DNA of 64,000 nucleotides from positions 1-64,000 of the forward strand of contig NZ_ASJA01000017.1 of the NCBI RefSeq assembly GCF_000412185.1, in the 5' to 3' direction. Shown one piece after another: positions 54,546-62,988 of this stretch. The stretch is from Euryhalocaulis caribicus (GTDB taxonomy: Bacteria; Pseudomonadota; Alphaproteobacteria; Caulobacterales; Maricaulaceae). The position numbers were made by a program, and so were the translations under genes. The notes beneath the pieces are model-generated. The model was not told the origin of the DNA. It ran no database searches and saw only the letters and a list, made by a program, of their open reading frames with translations. Each line of letters opens with the position of its first letter. Within the stretch, counting starts at the first letter, position 1.

Positions 54546-57377
54546 TCAGCTCGCCTCCGGCGGCAGGATCTGCACGCGATACTCGTTGGCGGAATCGAAC
54601 TGTTCCGCGGCCAGAGATTTCAACGTCTCCAGCGTCACGTCCTCGTAATCGGCGCGCTGCGTGCGGTGGCGCATCAGCGCCTGATCGTCGGTCTGAGCCT
54701 CGCTGACCACGCCGATCCAGTAGCCGTTCTGCTCCTGGTTCTCCTCGATATTCTCCAGCAGCGGCCGCCTCGCCCGGTCCAGCTCGTCCCCGGTGAACCG
54801 GCCCTCGCGCATGTCGGCGGCCAGCTCTTCGGTGATTTCGAAAAACGGGTCCACGTCTTCCGGCTTCAGATCCAGCATCACCCGGAAATAGCCATAGCCC
54901 GGATAGGTGCGGTAGCCGGTATAATAAGCGTTGGGCGAATAGGTCGCCGCCTCCTGCTCGCGCACCCGCTCGGTCAGCTTAAGCTGGAAGATTTCCGCCA
55001 GCAGTGACATATGGCGCGCCCGCCGGGCCTCCTGCCCGTCCGGCGCGGGCCAGTAGACCAGCGCCAGCGCCCGGTCCGCCTCGCCCTCGTGCCGCACGGT
55101 CGCCGTCTCGCCCGTCTCCGGGAATTCGACGGTCCGCACATCCTCGAAATCGCTGCGCGCCGCCGCGCGCTCCGGGATCGCGCCCAGCGTCCGCGCGACC
55201 AGCGCCACGGCCTCTTTCTCGGTAATGTCGCCGACAATGCCGATTTCCAGCGCCGCGTTCCGGCGCGCCGGTTCGATGAAGGCGCGGGAATCGTCCAGCG
55301 ACCAGGTCTCGACCTCTTCCTCGCCGGGGAAGCCGAAGCGCGTGTCGCCCGAATGGATCATCTGGGTGACGTCGCGGTTCATCACGCCCTGCGGGGTGGA
55401 GCCCAGCGTCTTGTAAAAGATGCGGTAGAGCTGCTGGAACTGGGCCAGTGATTCCGGGCGATAGGCCGGATCGGTCATATAGGCCGCCCACAGCTCCAGC
55501 TGCGCCTCCAGATCGCCGGGCGTCGTCCGCGCGCTGGCCTGGAACGCGTCGGACGTCGCGCCAAAACTCAGGCCCACCGACTTGCCGGCCATCAGGCGCT
55601 GGATCTCGTCGAAGGAATGTTCGCCCAGACCGCCCTGCGCATAGGCGTTGGAGAACAGGAAGCGTTGCCCGCCCTCGCCCTGCGGGGTTTCCAGCGCGCC
55701 GCCGCCAAACCGCATGCGCACGCGCACCACGTCATCCTCGAAATCGGTCTGCTTGAAATTCAGCATCACGTTGTTTGCGAAACGGATGCGGGTGATTTCC
55801 GGGTCTTCCACCACCTCGCGGGAGATCACCTCCCCCACTTCCCCGAAATCCTGATAGGCGAACTCGGCCGCCGCATCGTCTTCGCGCGGCTCGACCTCCT
55901 GCGAGGCGGCGGCCCGGTAGGCGTCCAGAATTTCCGCCTCCGGCTCCTCCAGCGTCTGGCTGGTGGAAAGATACAGCAGCGGCGTTTCGCCTTCCCACTG
56001 TTCACGGAACGCCGTCTCGACGGCCTCAAGGCTCAGCGCATCGGCGTTGGCCTCGAAAATCTCGTAGGCGTCGCGCGGATGCACGAACACGTCGTCGCCT
56101 GAGAACGACCCGACCAGAGAATTGGCCAGGTTCACGCTCTGCCGGGTATCGGCCTGCTCGGCGGCGTTGCGATAGGCGGTGCGCATATTGGCGATCTGCT
56201 CGTCCAGCTCCGCCTGGCTGAAGCCGAACTCCTGCGCCCGGCGCAGCTCGTTCTCGATCACGCCCAGCGCGTCGCCCCATTTCTCCGGCTCCGTAACCGC
56301 CGAAACGCTGGCAATGCTGGCGGTTTCCAGGAAATCGCCCTGTCCGGCGCTGGCGCTCAGGAACGGCGCGTCTTCCTGCCGGGAAATCGTCGCGAAGCGG
56401 CGGGACAGGATGGCGTTGCCCAGCCCCCGCCGCGTCTGCTCTATCCGGTTTTCCAGCGTGTCGGCCTTGGCCTCATAAGGGTCCAGCACATTGATCGCGA
56501 TGCTGGTCGGGATGCCTTCCTCCTGGAAATATCCCGCCGAAAGCGCGCGGTCGCTCACCCCGCCCAGATCCGGTTCCGGCCCTTCCGCGCCTTCAACGGT
56601 CCAGTCGCCGAACGCCTCGCGGATGCGCCCTTCAATCTCCGCGGCGTCGAAATCCCCGACGGCGACGAAGAAGGCCCGCTCGGGCCGGTAATATTTGCGG
56701 TAGAGATCGACAAACCGCTCTCGCTGCGCGTTCGACAGAACCTCCTCGGTCCCGATGGGGAAGCGGCTGGCGGCCAGCGCGTCCGGGAACAGGAAATCGT
56801 AGCGCGCCTCGGCGTTGCGGAAGGACGGCGTGTTCCGCACCCGCTTCTCGGACAGCACCACCCCGCGCTCATTATCGATGGCGGACTCCGTCATCGTCAG
56901 GTCGTCCAGCTCCGACATCAGGAAGAAGGCGGTGTCCAGCGTTTCCTCGTCTGTTTCCGGCAGGTCCAGCTGGTAAACCGTCTCGTCGAACGAGGTATAG
57001 GCGTTGGTGTCCGGCCCGAAGGCGAGGCCCGTCCGCTCCAGGATTTTCACCATGTCGCCCTCGGGCACGTTTTCCGAGCCATTGAAGGCCATGTGTTCGA
57101 TGAAGTGCGCCAGCCCGCGCTGGTCGTCCGCCTCCATCAGCGCGCCCATATCGATCCGCATCCGCAGGGCCGCGGTATTGGTCGGCGTATCGTTTTCCAG
57201 AATGGCGTAGCGCAGCCCGTTCTCCAGCTCGCCATAGACAACGTTCTCGTCCACCGGCAGATCGCTGGCCTGGTGCGGGAAGTCCGGTTGTTCGGCCTCA
57301 TCGGGTTGCGCGGCGGGGGCGGCGGTCGCGGTCAGGCTCATGGCGAGCGCGCTGACCCAGATCGAAGACGCTTTCAT
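54546..57377 (-). CDS. M16 zinc peptidase (insulinase/pitrilysin family)
   Basis: The 943-residue protein has a signal peptide (about 1-23) and two M16 repeats. The N-terminal half holds the inverted zinc motif HFIEH (91-95) with a distal Glu near residue 170 in IDNERGVVLSEKR; the C-terminal half lacks the motif, as is usual. Such periplasmic enzymes degrade peptides of intermediate length. Placement with the S9 peptidase downstream and an oligopeptide-type ABC ATPase upstream points to peptide scavenging. Confidence 0.94.
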   Translation of the reverse strand: MKASSIWVSALAMSLTATAAPAAQPDEAEQPDFPHQASDLPVDENVVYGELENGLRYAILENDTPTNTAALRMRIDMGALMEADDQRGLAHFIEHMAFNGSENVPEGDMVKILERTGLAFGPDTNAYTSFDETVYQLDLPETDEETLDTAFFLMSELDDLTMTESAIDNERGVVLSEKRVRNTPSFRNAEARYDFLFPDALAASRFPIGTEEVLSNAQRERFVDLYRKYYRPERAFFVAVGDFDAAEIEGRIREAFGDWTVEGAEGPEPDLGGVSDRALSAGYFQEEGIPTSIAINVLDPYEAKADTLENRIEQTRRGLGNAILSRRFATISRQEDAPFLSASAGQGDFLETASIASVSAVTEPEKWGDALGVIENELRRAQEFGFSQAELDEQIANMRTAYRNAAEQADTRQSVNLANSLVGSFSGDDVFVHPRDAYEIFEANADALSLEAVETAFREQWEGETPLLYLSTSQTLEEPEAEILDAYRAAASQEVEPREDDAAAEFAYQDFGEVGEVISREVVEDPEITRIRFANNVMLNFKQTDFEDDVVRVRMRFGGGALETPQGEGGQRFLFSNAYAQGGLGEHSFDEIQRLMAGKSVGLSFGATSDAFQASARTTPGDLEAQLELWAAYMTDPAYRPESLAQFQQLYRIFYKTLGSTPQGVMNRDVTQMIHSGDTRFGFPGEEEVETWSLDDSRAFIEPARRNAALEIGIVGDITEKEAVALVARTLGAIPERAAARSDFEDVRTVEFPETGETATVRHEGEADRALALVYWPAPDGQEARRARHMSLLAEIFQLKLTERVREQEAATYSPNAYYTGYRTYPGYGYFRVMLDLKPEDVDPFFEITEELAADMREGRFTGDELDRARRPLLENIEENQEQNGYWIGVVSEAQTDDQALMRHRTQRADYEDVTLETLKSLAAEQFDSANEYRVQILPPEAS

Positions 57378-57456
57378 TGAGGCAGTGTCCTGACAAGGCT
57401 TGAATTCAAGGCCGCGAAGCTTGGCCCAAGCCTGACAGGCGGCGCAAGGCGCGCCT

Positions 57457-59325
57457 TTATGAAACTGCTGTCATGTCCGCCGCGCTCAACCCCTTGGCGC
57501 CGGCCATCGGATCATGCTCGGCCACCCAGTGGCCGGGTTCGATTTCGACCAGTTGCGGCGTGTAGATTTCCCCGCCTTCATCCTCCGGCAGGCGGGATTT
57601 CAGGAAGCGCAGCGCGGCGCGCGGGTCCATCGGGCTGGGCAAGTCGCCCTCGATCTTGATGCGCTTGCGGCTCTTCTCCCGCACCGGGTCGGGGATTGGC
57701 ACGGCGGAGATCAGCGCCCTGGTATAGGGGTGGCGGGCGTCCTCATAGATCGCCTCGCGGTCCGCCAGCTCGACGACCCGCCCCAGATACAGAACCATGA
57801 CGCGGTGGGAGACCTCGCGCACCACGCTCAAATCATGGCTGATGAACATCATGGAGAGGCCGAAATCGGTCTGCAGGTCGATCAGCAGGTCCAGCACCTG
57901 CGCCTGCACCGAAACGTCCAGCGCAGAAACGGCCTCGTCGCAGATCACCAGTCTGGGCTTCAATATCATCGCCCGGGCGATCCCCACGCGCTGGTTCTGC
58001 CCGCCCGACAGCTCGTGCGGGTAGCGATTGATCATCGCCGGATCCAGACCCACCCGCTCCATGATCGTGCGCACCGCCTCGTCCCGCTCCGCCCGTTTCA
58101 TGTCCGGCGCAAAGGTCTGCAAGGGCTCGGCGATCGAGGCGCCGATCGACATGCGCGGGTCCAGCGAGGCCAGCGGATCCTGAAACACGATCTGCAGATC
58201 CTTGCGCGCGCGCCGCAGTTCGCTCTTCTTCAACTCCGTCAGGTCGGTCCCGAGCCACGAGACAACCCCGCCGCTGACCGGCGCCAGTTGAAGCACCGCC
58301 CGCGCCAGCGTCGATTTCCCGCAGCCGGACTCCCCCACGATGCCCAGCGTCTCGCCCGGCCGCAGGTCGAACGTCACCCCGTCCACGGCGCGCAGCGGTT
58401 TCACCTCGCCCCACAGGCCCTTTCCCGTGCGCACCGGGAAATGCACCTTCACATCCTCGGCCCGCAGCAGCGGCTGGCCGTCTTCCGGCGGGGTATAGGC
58501 GGGCAGGCTGGCATGGCCGGGGCGCTCGCTGCGGTCGATGCGCGGCATGGCGTCCAGCAGCATGCGCGAATATTCGGTTTTCGGGGCGTGGAAGACCGCT
58601 TCGGCGCTCCCCGCCTCCACATATTGCCCGTCCTTCATCACCTGAACGCGGTCCGCCATGCGCGCCACCACGCCCATATCGTGCGTGATCAGGGCGATGG
58701 CCGCCCCGGTGTCGCGCTTCAGCTCGTCCATGATGTCCAGGACTTCGGCCTGGACCGTCACGTCGAGCGCCGTGGTCGGCTCGTCGGCGATCAGCAGATC
58801 GGGGTCGCACAGCATCGCCATGGCGATCATCACCCGCTGGCGCATCCCCCCGGACAGCTCGTGCGGGTATTGTTTCAGGCGGCGTTCGGCTTCCGGAATA
58901 TGCACCCGGTCCAGCCAGTTCAGGCATGTCCGGGCCGCTTCCTCGCCCTTTATCCCGGCATGGGCGGCCAGGATTTCCTGCATCTGTGCGCCGATTTTCA
59001 TGTGCGGGGTTAGCGAAGTGAGCGGATCCTGGAAGATCATCGTCATCTTCTCACCGCGAATCCGGTTCAATTCGCGCTGTTTCAGACCCAGAATCTCCCC
59101 TCCGCGATACCGGATCGACCCCTCTACGCGCCCGTTTTGCGCCAATAATCCCATGGCGGCGAGGAAGGTCTGGCTCTTGCCGGAGCCGGATTCGCCAACA
59201 ACGCCAACGCATTCGCCCTCATTCACGGTCAGGTTCACCCCGCGCACGGCGTGAATTTCCCCGTCCGGCGTGTCGAAACGGATGTCCAGATCGGCGATTT
59301 CCAGAATGGGCGCTTGTGATGTCAT
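57457..59325 (-). CDS. Double-ATPase ABC transporter protein (oligopeptide/dipeptide type)
   Basis: The 622-residue fusion has two complete ATPase domains. First: GESGSGKSQ, LSGGMRQRVMIAM, LLIADEPTTALDV. Second: GESGCGKST, LSGGQNQRVGIARAM, LVICDEAVSALDVSVQ. Each is followed by the oligopeptide/nickel-type C-terminal region (HPYTRALISAVPIPDP in the second). It equals DppD-DppF or YejF in arrangement. The permeases and binding protein are not in this window, so the transporter is incomplete here; the peptidase neighbours favour peptide import. Confidence 0.93.
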   Translation of the reverse strand: MTSQAPILEIADLDIRFDTPDGEIHAVRGVNLTVNEGECVGVVGESGSGKSQTFLAAMGLLAQNGRVEGSIRYRGGEILGLKQRELNRIRGEKMTMIFQDPLTSLTPHMKIGAQMQEILAAHAGIKGEEAARTCLNWLDRVHIPEAERRLKQYPHELSGGMRQRVMIAMAMLCDPDLLIADEPTTALDVTVQAEVLDIMDELKRDTGAAIALITHDMGVVARMADRVQVMKDGQYVEAGSAEAVFHAPKTEYSRMLLDAMPRIDRSERPGHASLPAYTPPEDGQPLLRAEDVKVHFPVRTGKGLWGEVKPLRAVDGVTFDLRPGETLGIVGESGCGKSTLARAVLQLAPVSGGVVSWLGTDLTELKKSELRRARKDLQIVFQDPLASLDPRMSIGASIAEPLQTFAPDMKRAERDEAVRTIMERVGLDPAMINRYPHELSGGQNQRVGIARAMILKPRLVICDEAVSALDVSVQAQVLDLLIDLQTDFGLSMMFISHDLSVVREVSHRVMVLYLGRVVELADREAIYEDARHPYTRALISAVPIPDPVREKSRKRIKIEGDLPSPMDPRAALRFLKSRLPEDEGGEIYTPQLVEIEPGHWVAEHDPMAGAKGLSAADMTAVS

Positions 59326-59372
59326 GGAGGAATCAGCCTGTCAGGCGGTCAGGAAACGAACAGCCAAACCCA

Positions 59373-60536
59373 TCAATATTGCCATTCGATTGAGAGATAG
59401 AGCTTCTTCCGGTCCGCCGGACCGCCCGCCCCGCCGTCATAATCGGCGTATTGCAGGCCCGCGCTCCAGTTCTCCGCGAAGCCCAAGCTCACTTCCGCGT
59501 TCCATTCATGGCCGAAATCGGCCCCGCCGCGGGTCGGATCGAAGCTGTGAAACGCAGCCTGAAAGCCCAGCTTCCGGCCAAAAGGCGGGCGCGGCCAATT
59601 GGCTTTCGCGCCCAGATAGAGGTCCTCCACGCCCTCGGCGGGAATGTTGGAGAACACGTCCGCCCAGCCCCGGCGCGCATGTTTGCCGGCGAATGGCAGG
59701 TCAAACCCGCGCGTTCCGTCGCCTTCCCAATGCTTGAACCCGCCGAAACCGGCCAGCGGGCCATAGGTAATCGTACCCTCCAGCCCGGCATGATCGAGGG
59801 TGAAGTCGGCCGAAGTCCGGTAGTCCTGCTGCCGCGCCAGCACCGCGTCATAGGTGAAAACCGCCGGTCCCGCGGGCAGGTCCCCGGTGGCTCTGGCGCC
59901 GAAAGTGGCCGTGCCGGGCCGGTCGTCCAGGTCGATCAGATAGGCAAAACCGGACGCCTTGAACGCGCCCGAGCGCACCCAGTCGAGGTGCAAAAGGTGG
60001 GAATCGGAGTCGGAATCGGCCCGCGTTCCCAGCGTCTGATTGACCTTCCAGACATAGGAATAGCTGGCCGTCAGCCCCGGTTTGACGTCGAAATCGATGC
60101 GCGCGGCGTCAAAGGTACGGTCATCCTGCCGCCAGCCGGAATTGCCGATGAAGCGCTGGTCGCCATGGCGCACGATCTGGCGGCCGATCGAGGCGAAAAC
60201 CCTGTCGGTTTCATAGATCAGTTGCAGCCGGTTCAGGTCCGCGATCGCCGCATCCGGGATCACCGGGCGGTCCTGCCCCGCCGCCGGCGCGGCGAAATAA
60301 TCCCCGCCCAGCACCGTTACCGCCTCCAGCTCGCCCAGAACGGAGAGGTTTTCGGCGATATCCAGCTCCGCCCCGGCGCGCGTGCGCAGGGTCAGGGCGT
60401 CCGAACTGTCCGGAAATCCGTCCTGATCGACGTGCTCATAGCGCAGGCGCGCATCGGCAAACGGGGCGAAATCGCCGGTCTCCGCATAGGCGGGCGGGGC
60501 GGCGGCGAGGATCAGAAGGGGCAGAAAAGTGCGAAT
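59373..60536 (-). CDS. Outer-membrane porin-like beta-barrel, probable ATT start
   Basis: Reading back from the stop, the frame stays open to about 60560 and encodes 387 residues if initiated at the ATT at 60536: a short basic start, signal sequence RTFLPLLILAAAPPAYA, then mature protein DFAPFADARLRYEHVDQD and alternating beta-strands ending in ...LYLSIEWQY, a C-terminal aromatic typical of outer-membrane barrels. It resembles alginate-export-type porins. The first conventional start in frame (GTG at 60314) would remove the signal peptide and first strands. GGAG lies 8 bases before the ATT; a CTG at 60557 behind AAGGGG is the alternative. A start-codon mutation or sequence error is possible. 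Confidence 0.72.
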   Translation of the reverse strand: MRTFLPLLILAAAPPAYAETGDFAPFADARLRYEHVDQDGFPDSSDALTLRTRAGAELDIAENLSVLGELEAVTVLGGDYFAAPAAGQDRPVIPDAAIADLNRLQLIYETDRVFASIGRQIVRHGDQRFIGNSGWRQDDRTFDAARIDFDVKPGLTASYSYVWKVNQTLGTRADSDSDSHLLHLDWVRSGAFKASGFAYLIDLDDRPGTATFGARATGDLPAGPAVFTYDAVLARQQDYRTSADFTLDHAGLEGTITYGPLAGFGGFKHWEGDGTRGFDLPFAGKHARRGWADVFSNIPAEGVEDLYLGAKANWPRPPFGRKLGFQAAFHSFDPTRGGADFGHEWNAEVSLGFAENWSAGLQYADYDGGAGGPADRKKLYLSIEWQY

Positions 60537-60618
60537 GGTCGGGGCTCCGCGAAGCAGTTTCGCGCCCCTTATAACCGCAAACCGATGCTCCGGGCACGCC
60601 CTTCCCTGCGGACTTCGC

Positions 60619-61524
60619 TCAGGCTTTCTGCGCTTTCAGGAAGGCTTCCAGCTTCGGCCAGGCGTCCGGTTCGGTCATGAAGGGCGCGTGCCCGACGCCG
60701 GCGACCTCCACGACCGCCAGATCGGGTTTGATTTCCTGCATTCTCGCCACCGTTTCCGGGTCCAGAAGATCGGTGATCGCGCCCCGGAACAGCAGAGTCG
60801 GGACCGGTTTCAGCGCCTCGAAGAACGGCCACATGTCCGGCGGCGCGGTCTCGCCCTTGGAGACATTGCCGCTGATCGCCGTGTCATAGTCCAGAACCAG
60901 CCCGTCCGGCGTCTCGCGATAGAGCCGCCAGGCGAAACGCTCCCAGAATGCCTGCGTTTCGCCCGGAAACGCCACGCCATTGACCCCCTTCGTGCGCTCC
61001 GCGGCTTCTCCCCAGTCCTTGGCTGGACCGGAGTCGCCGCAGACATAGGATTCGATCCGGGTGATCCCCTCGGTCTGCAGCTCCGGCCCGATATCGTTGA
61101 TGGCCGCCGCGGCGACCTTTTCGGGGTCGGAATGGGCCGCGATCATGGTGATCAGACCGCCCATGGAGGTCCCCACCCACAACGCCTTTTCGACGTTCAG
61201 GTCCTCAAGAAGCGCCAGAACATCGGCCACATAGACCGCCGGATTATAGCGTTCGGGCTGCGGATCGGCGTCGGAGCGGCCGCGGCCGCGCATCTCCGGC
61301 ACGATCACCCGCCGCCCGGTCGCCTCCGCGATCATCGGGGCCAGTTCCTCGAAATCCCGGCTGTTGCGGGTCAGGCCGTGCAGGCAGAGCACGGGCGCGA
61401 TGTCCGGATTGCCGTCATACAGGCGATAGCGCACCACCGGCCCGTCGGCGGTTTTCAGCTCGCCCCACCTGTATCCGCCGGATGCGTTTCCGGTCTTTTT
61501 CTCGCGTTTCAGCAAGCCGAACAT
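60619..61524 (-). CDS. Alpha/beta-fold hydrolase
   Basis: The 301-residue hydrolase has VLCLHGLTRNSRDF (oxyanion region), EMRGRGRSDADP, the nucleophile elbow GTSMGG with Ser120, and a late His in VAGVGHAPFM, with an acid from the DLLDPETVARMQ region. It is similar in style to proline iminopeptidases and epoxide or ester hydrolases; substrate not predictable. It follows the MFS gene by 21 bases, so a transporter-hydrolase pair acting on an imported ester or peptide is plausible. Confidence 0.88.
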   Translation of the reverse strand: MFGLLKREKKTGNASGGYRWGELKTADGPVVRYRLYDGNPDIAPVLCLHGLTRNSRDFEELAPMIAEATGRRVIVPEMRGRGRSDADPQPERYNPAVYVADVLALLEDLNVEKALWVGTSMGGLITMIAAHSDPEKVAAAAINDIGPELQTEGITRIESYVCGDSGPAKDWGEAAERTKGVNGVAFPGETQAFWERFAWRLYRETPDGLVLDYDTAISGNVSKGETAPPDMWPFFEALKPVPTLLFRGAITDLLDPETVARMQEIKPDLAVVEVAGVGHAPFMTEPDAWPKLEAFLKAQKA

Positions 61525-61545
61525 GCGCTTAGCCTTTTCTTGCCA

Positions 61546-62949
61546 TTAGATCGGATCGGTCACGGGCAAGGCGTCTTCCTCCTCGTCCCGCGCTTCCCAG
61601 TCGCGCTCGATCGTGCGCGCGGCCAGCAGGAACAGCCCGCCGGCGAGAAGGTTGAACCCGGCGATGATCATCACCGCGAATTTCAGGGAATCCTCGCCCA
61701 TCGCCGCGCGCAGACCATCGGAAATGGCCCCCGTCACCAGCGGCCCCAGTCCCAGACCGATAATATTCACGATGAACAGCATCACCGCGCTGGCCATCGC
61801 CCGAAGTCCCGGCGCGACGAGGTTCTGGATGGTGGCGAACAGCGGCCCGTACCACATCGCGCCCAGCGCGGTCGGGATCAGCAGGGCCAGCACCGAAACG
61901 ATGAAAACCGGCGTCATGATCGCGCCCAGATAGATCGGCAGCGCGACCAGCATGGCGATCCCGGGAATGACGGCGTAAGCCTTCAACCCCAGCCGCCCGC
62001 CGGCGAACTTGTCGGTCAGCCAGCCGCCGATCCAGGTGCCCGCCCCGCCGCCAATGCCGATGACAAAAGCATATGGGAGAGCGGCCGTGGTCACCGCTTC
62101 GCGCACCGGCATGTAGTCGTCCAGCCCGCGCACGAAGAAGGAAAACAGCCATGGAAACAGGCCGTAACCCACCATGGAGGCGATGGCCGCGCCAAAGGAC
62201 AGAATCCAGAAACTGGGCTTTTTCGCCAGCGCGGAGACCACCTTGGAAATCGGCGGCTGCGTCATGTCGGCGTGGCGGTCATAGGAGCCGCGCTTGGGCT
62301 CGCCCACCGTGAACCAGAGAATAAGGCCCAGGATCACGCCCGGAATGCCCACCAGAAGGAAGGGCGCGCGCCACGCGGAATCCGCGCCAATGGCCGCAAG
62401 CCAGCCCGGCGCGCCGTTGGCGGCGTAATAGTCCCCGACCCAGCCATAGAGATACGACCCCATGAGGATGCCGACCACCGAGCCGAGCGGGATGCCCAGC
62501 GCATAGATCGCCAGCGCCCGGGCCCGCTGTTTGGACGGGAAATAGTCGGACAGCAGAGAATGGGTCGGCGGCGAACAGCCGGCCTCCCCCACCCCGACGC
62601 CGATGCGCGTCAGGATCAGGAACAGGAAGGACTGCGACAGGCCGAACAGCGCGGTAAACCCGCTCCACAAGGCCAGCGAAATGGAGATGATCGAGATGCG
62701 GTTCAGCCGGTCCGCCAACCGCGCGATGGGCAGGCCCAGCATGGTGTAGAACAGCGCGAACGCCGTGCCGGTCATCAGGCCCAGCTGCCAGTCCGCCAGG
62801 CCGAATTCCGCCTTGATCGGCTCCTGCAACACGCCGACGATCTGCCGGTCGATGAAATTGAAGATGTAAACGACCAGAAGGGCGCCCAGTACGTAGGATT
62901 TATAGCCGCCCGAAACTGTTCGCGGATCTATGCGCCGCGCCTCACTCAT
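61546..62949 (-). CDS. MFS transporter, spinster-like
   Basis: The 467-residue protein has about twelve hydrophobic helices and MFS signatures: LPIARLADRLNRISIISIS after helix 2, GVGVGEAGCSPPTHSLLSDYFPSKQRARALAIYALG, and a central loop before GTWIGGWLTDKFAGG. The GVGEAG...LLSDYFP pattern matches the spinster-like MFS group common in alphaproteobacteria and often found with degradation of organic acids or aromatic compounds. GGGGCAGGACAA precedes the ATG. It is a paralogue of the partial neighbour upstream. Confidence 0.93.
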   Translation of the reverse strand: MSEARRIDPRTVSGGYKSYVLGALLVVYIFNFIDRQIVGVLQEPIKAEFGLADWQLGLMTGTAFALFYTMLGLPIARLADRLNRISIISISLALWSGFTALFGLSQSFLFLILTRIGVGVGEAGCSPPTHSLLSDYFPSKQRARALAIYALGIPLGSVVGILMGSYLYGWVGDYYAANGAPGWLAAIGADSAWRAPFLLVGIPGVILGLILWFTVGEPKRGSYDRHADMTQPPISKVVSALAKKPSFWILSFGAAIASMVGYGLFPWLFSFFVRGLDDYMPVREAVTTAALPYAFVIGIGGGAGTWIGGWLTDKFAGGRLGLKAYAVIPGIAMLVALPIYLGAIMTPVFIVSVLALLIPTALGAMWYGPLFATIQNLVAPGLRAMASAVMLFIVNIIGLGLGPLVTGAISDGLRAAMGEDSLKFAVMIIAGFNLLAGGLFLLAARTIERDWEARDEEEDALPVTDPI

Positions 62950-62988
62950 TTGTCCTGCCCCATCGTATTCTTGTTGATGGTCACAGTG

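Noticed and set aside
52561-54648. Open plus-strand frame of 695 codons opposite the S9 peptidase gene
   Set aside because: A mirror frame of a clear peptidase gene with Ser/Asp/His triad. It lacks a ribosome site and has an Arg/His/Gln-rich composition typical of such shadows.
60314-60314. GTG at 60314 as the porin start
   Set aside because: It would remove the signal peptide and first barrel strands, although the open frame and protein-like sequence continue upstream.
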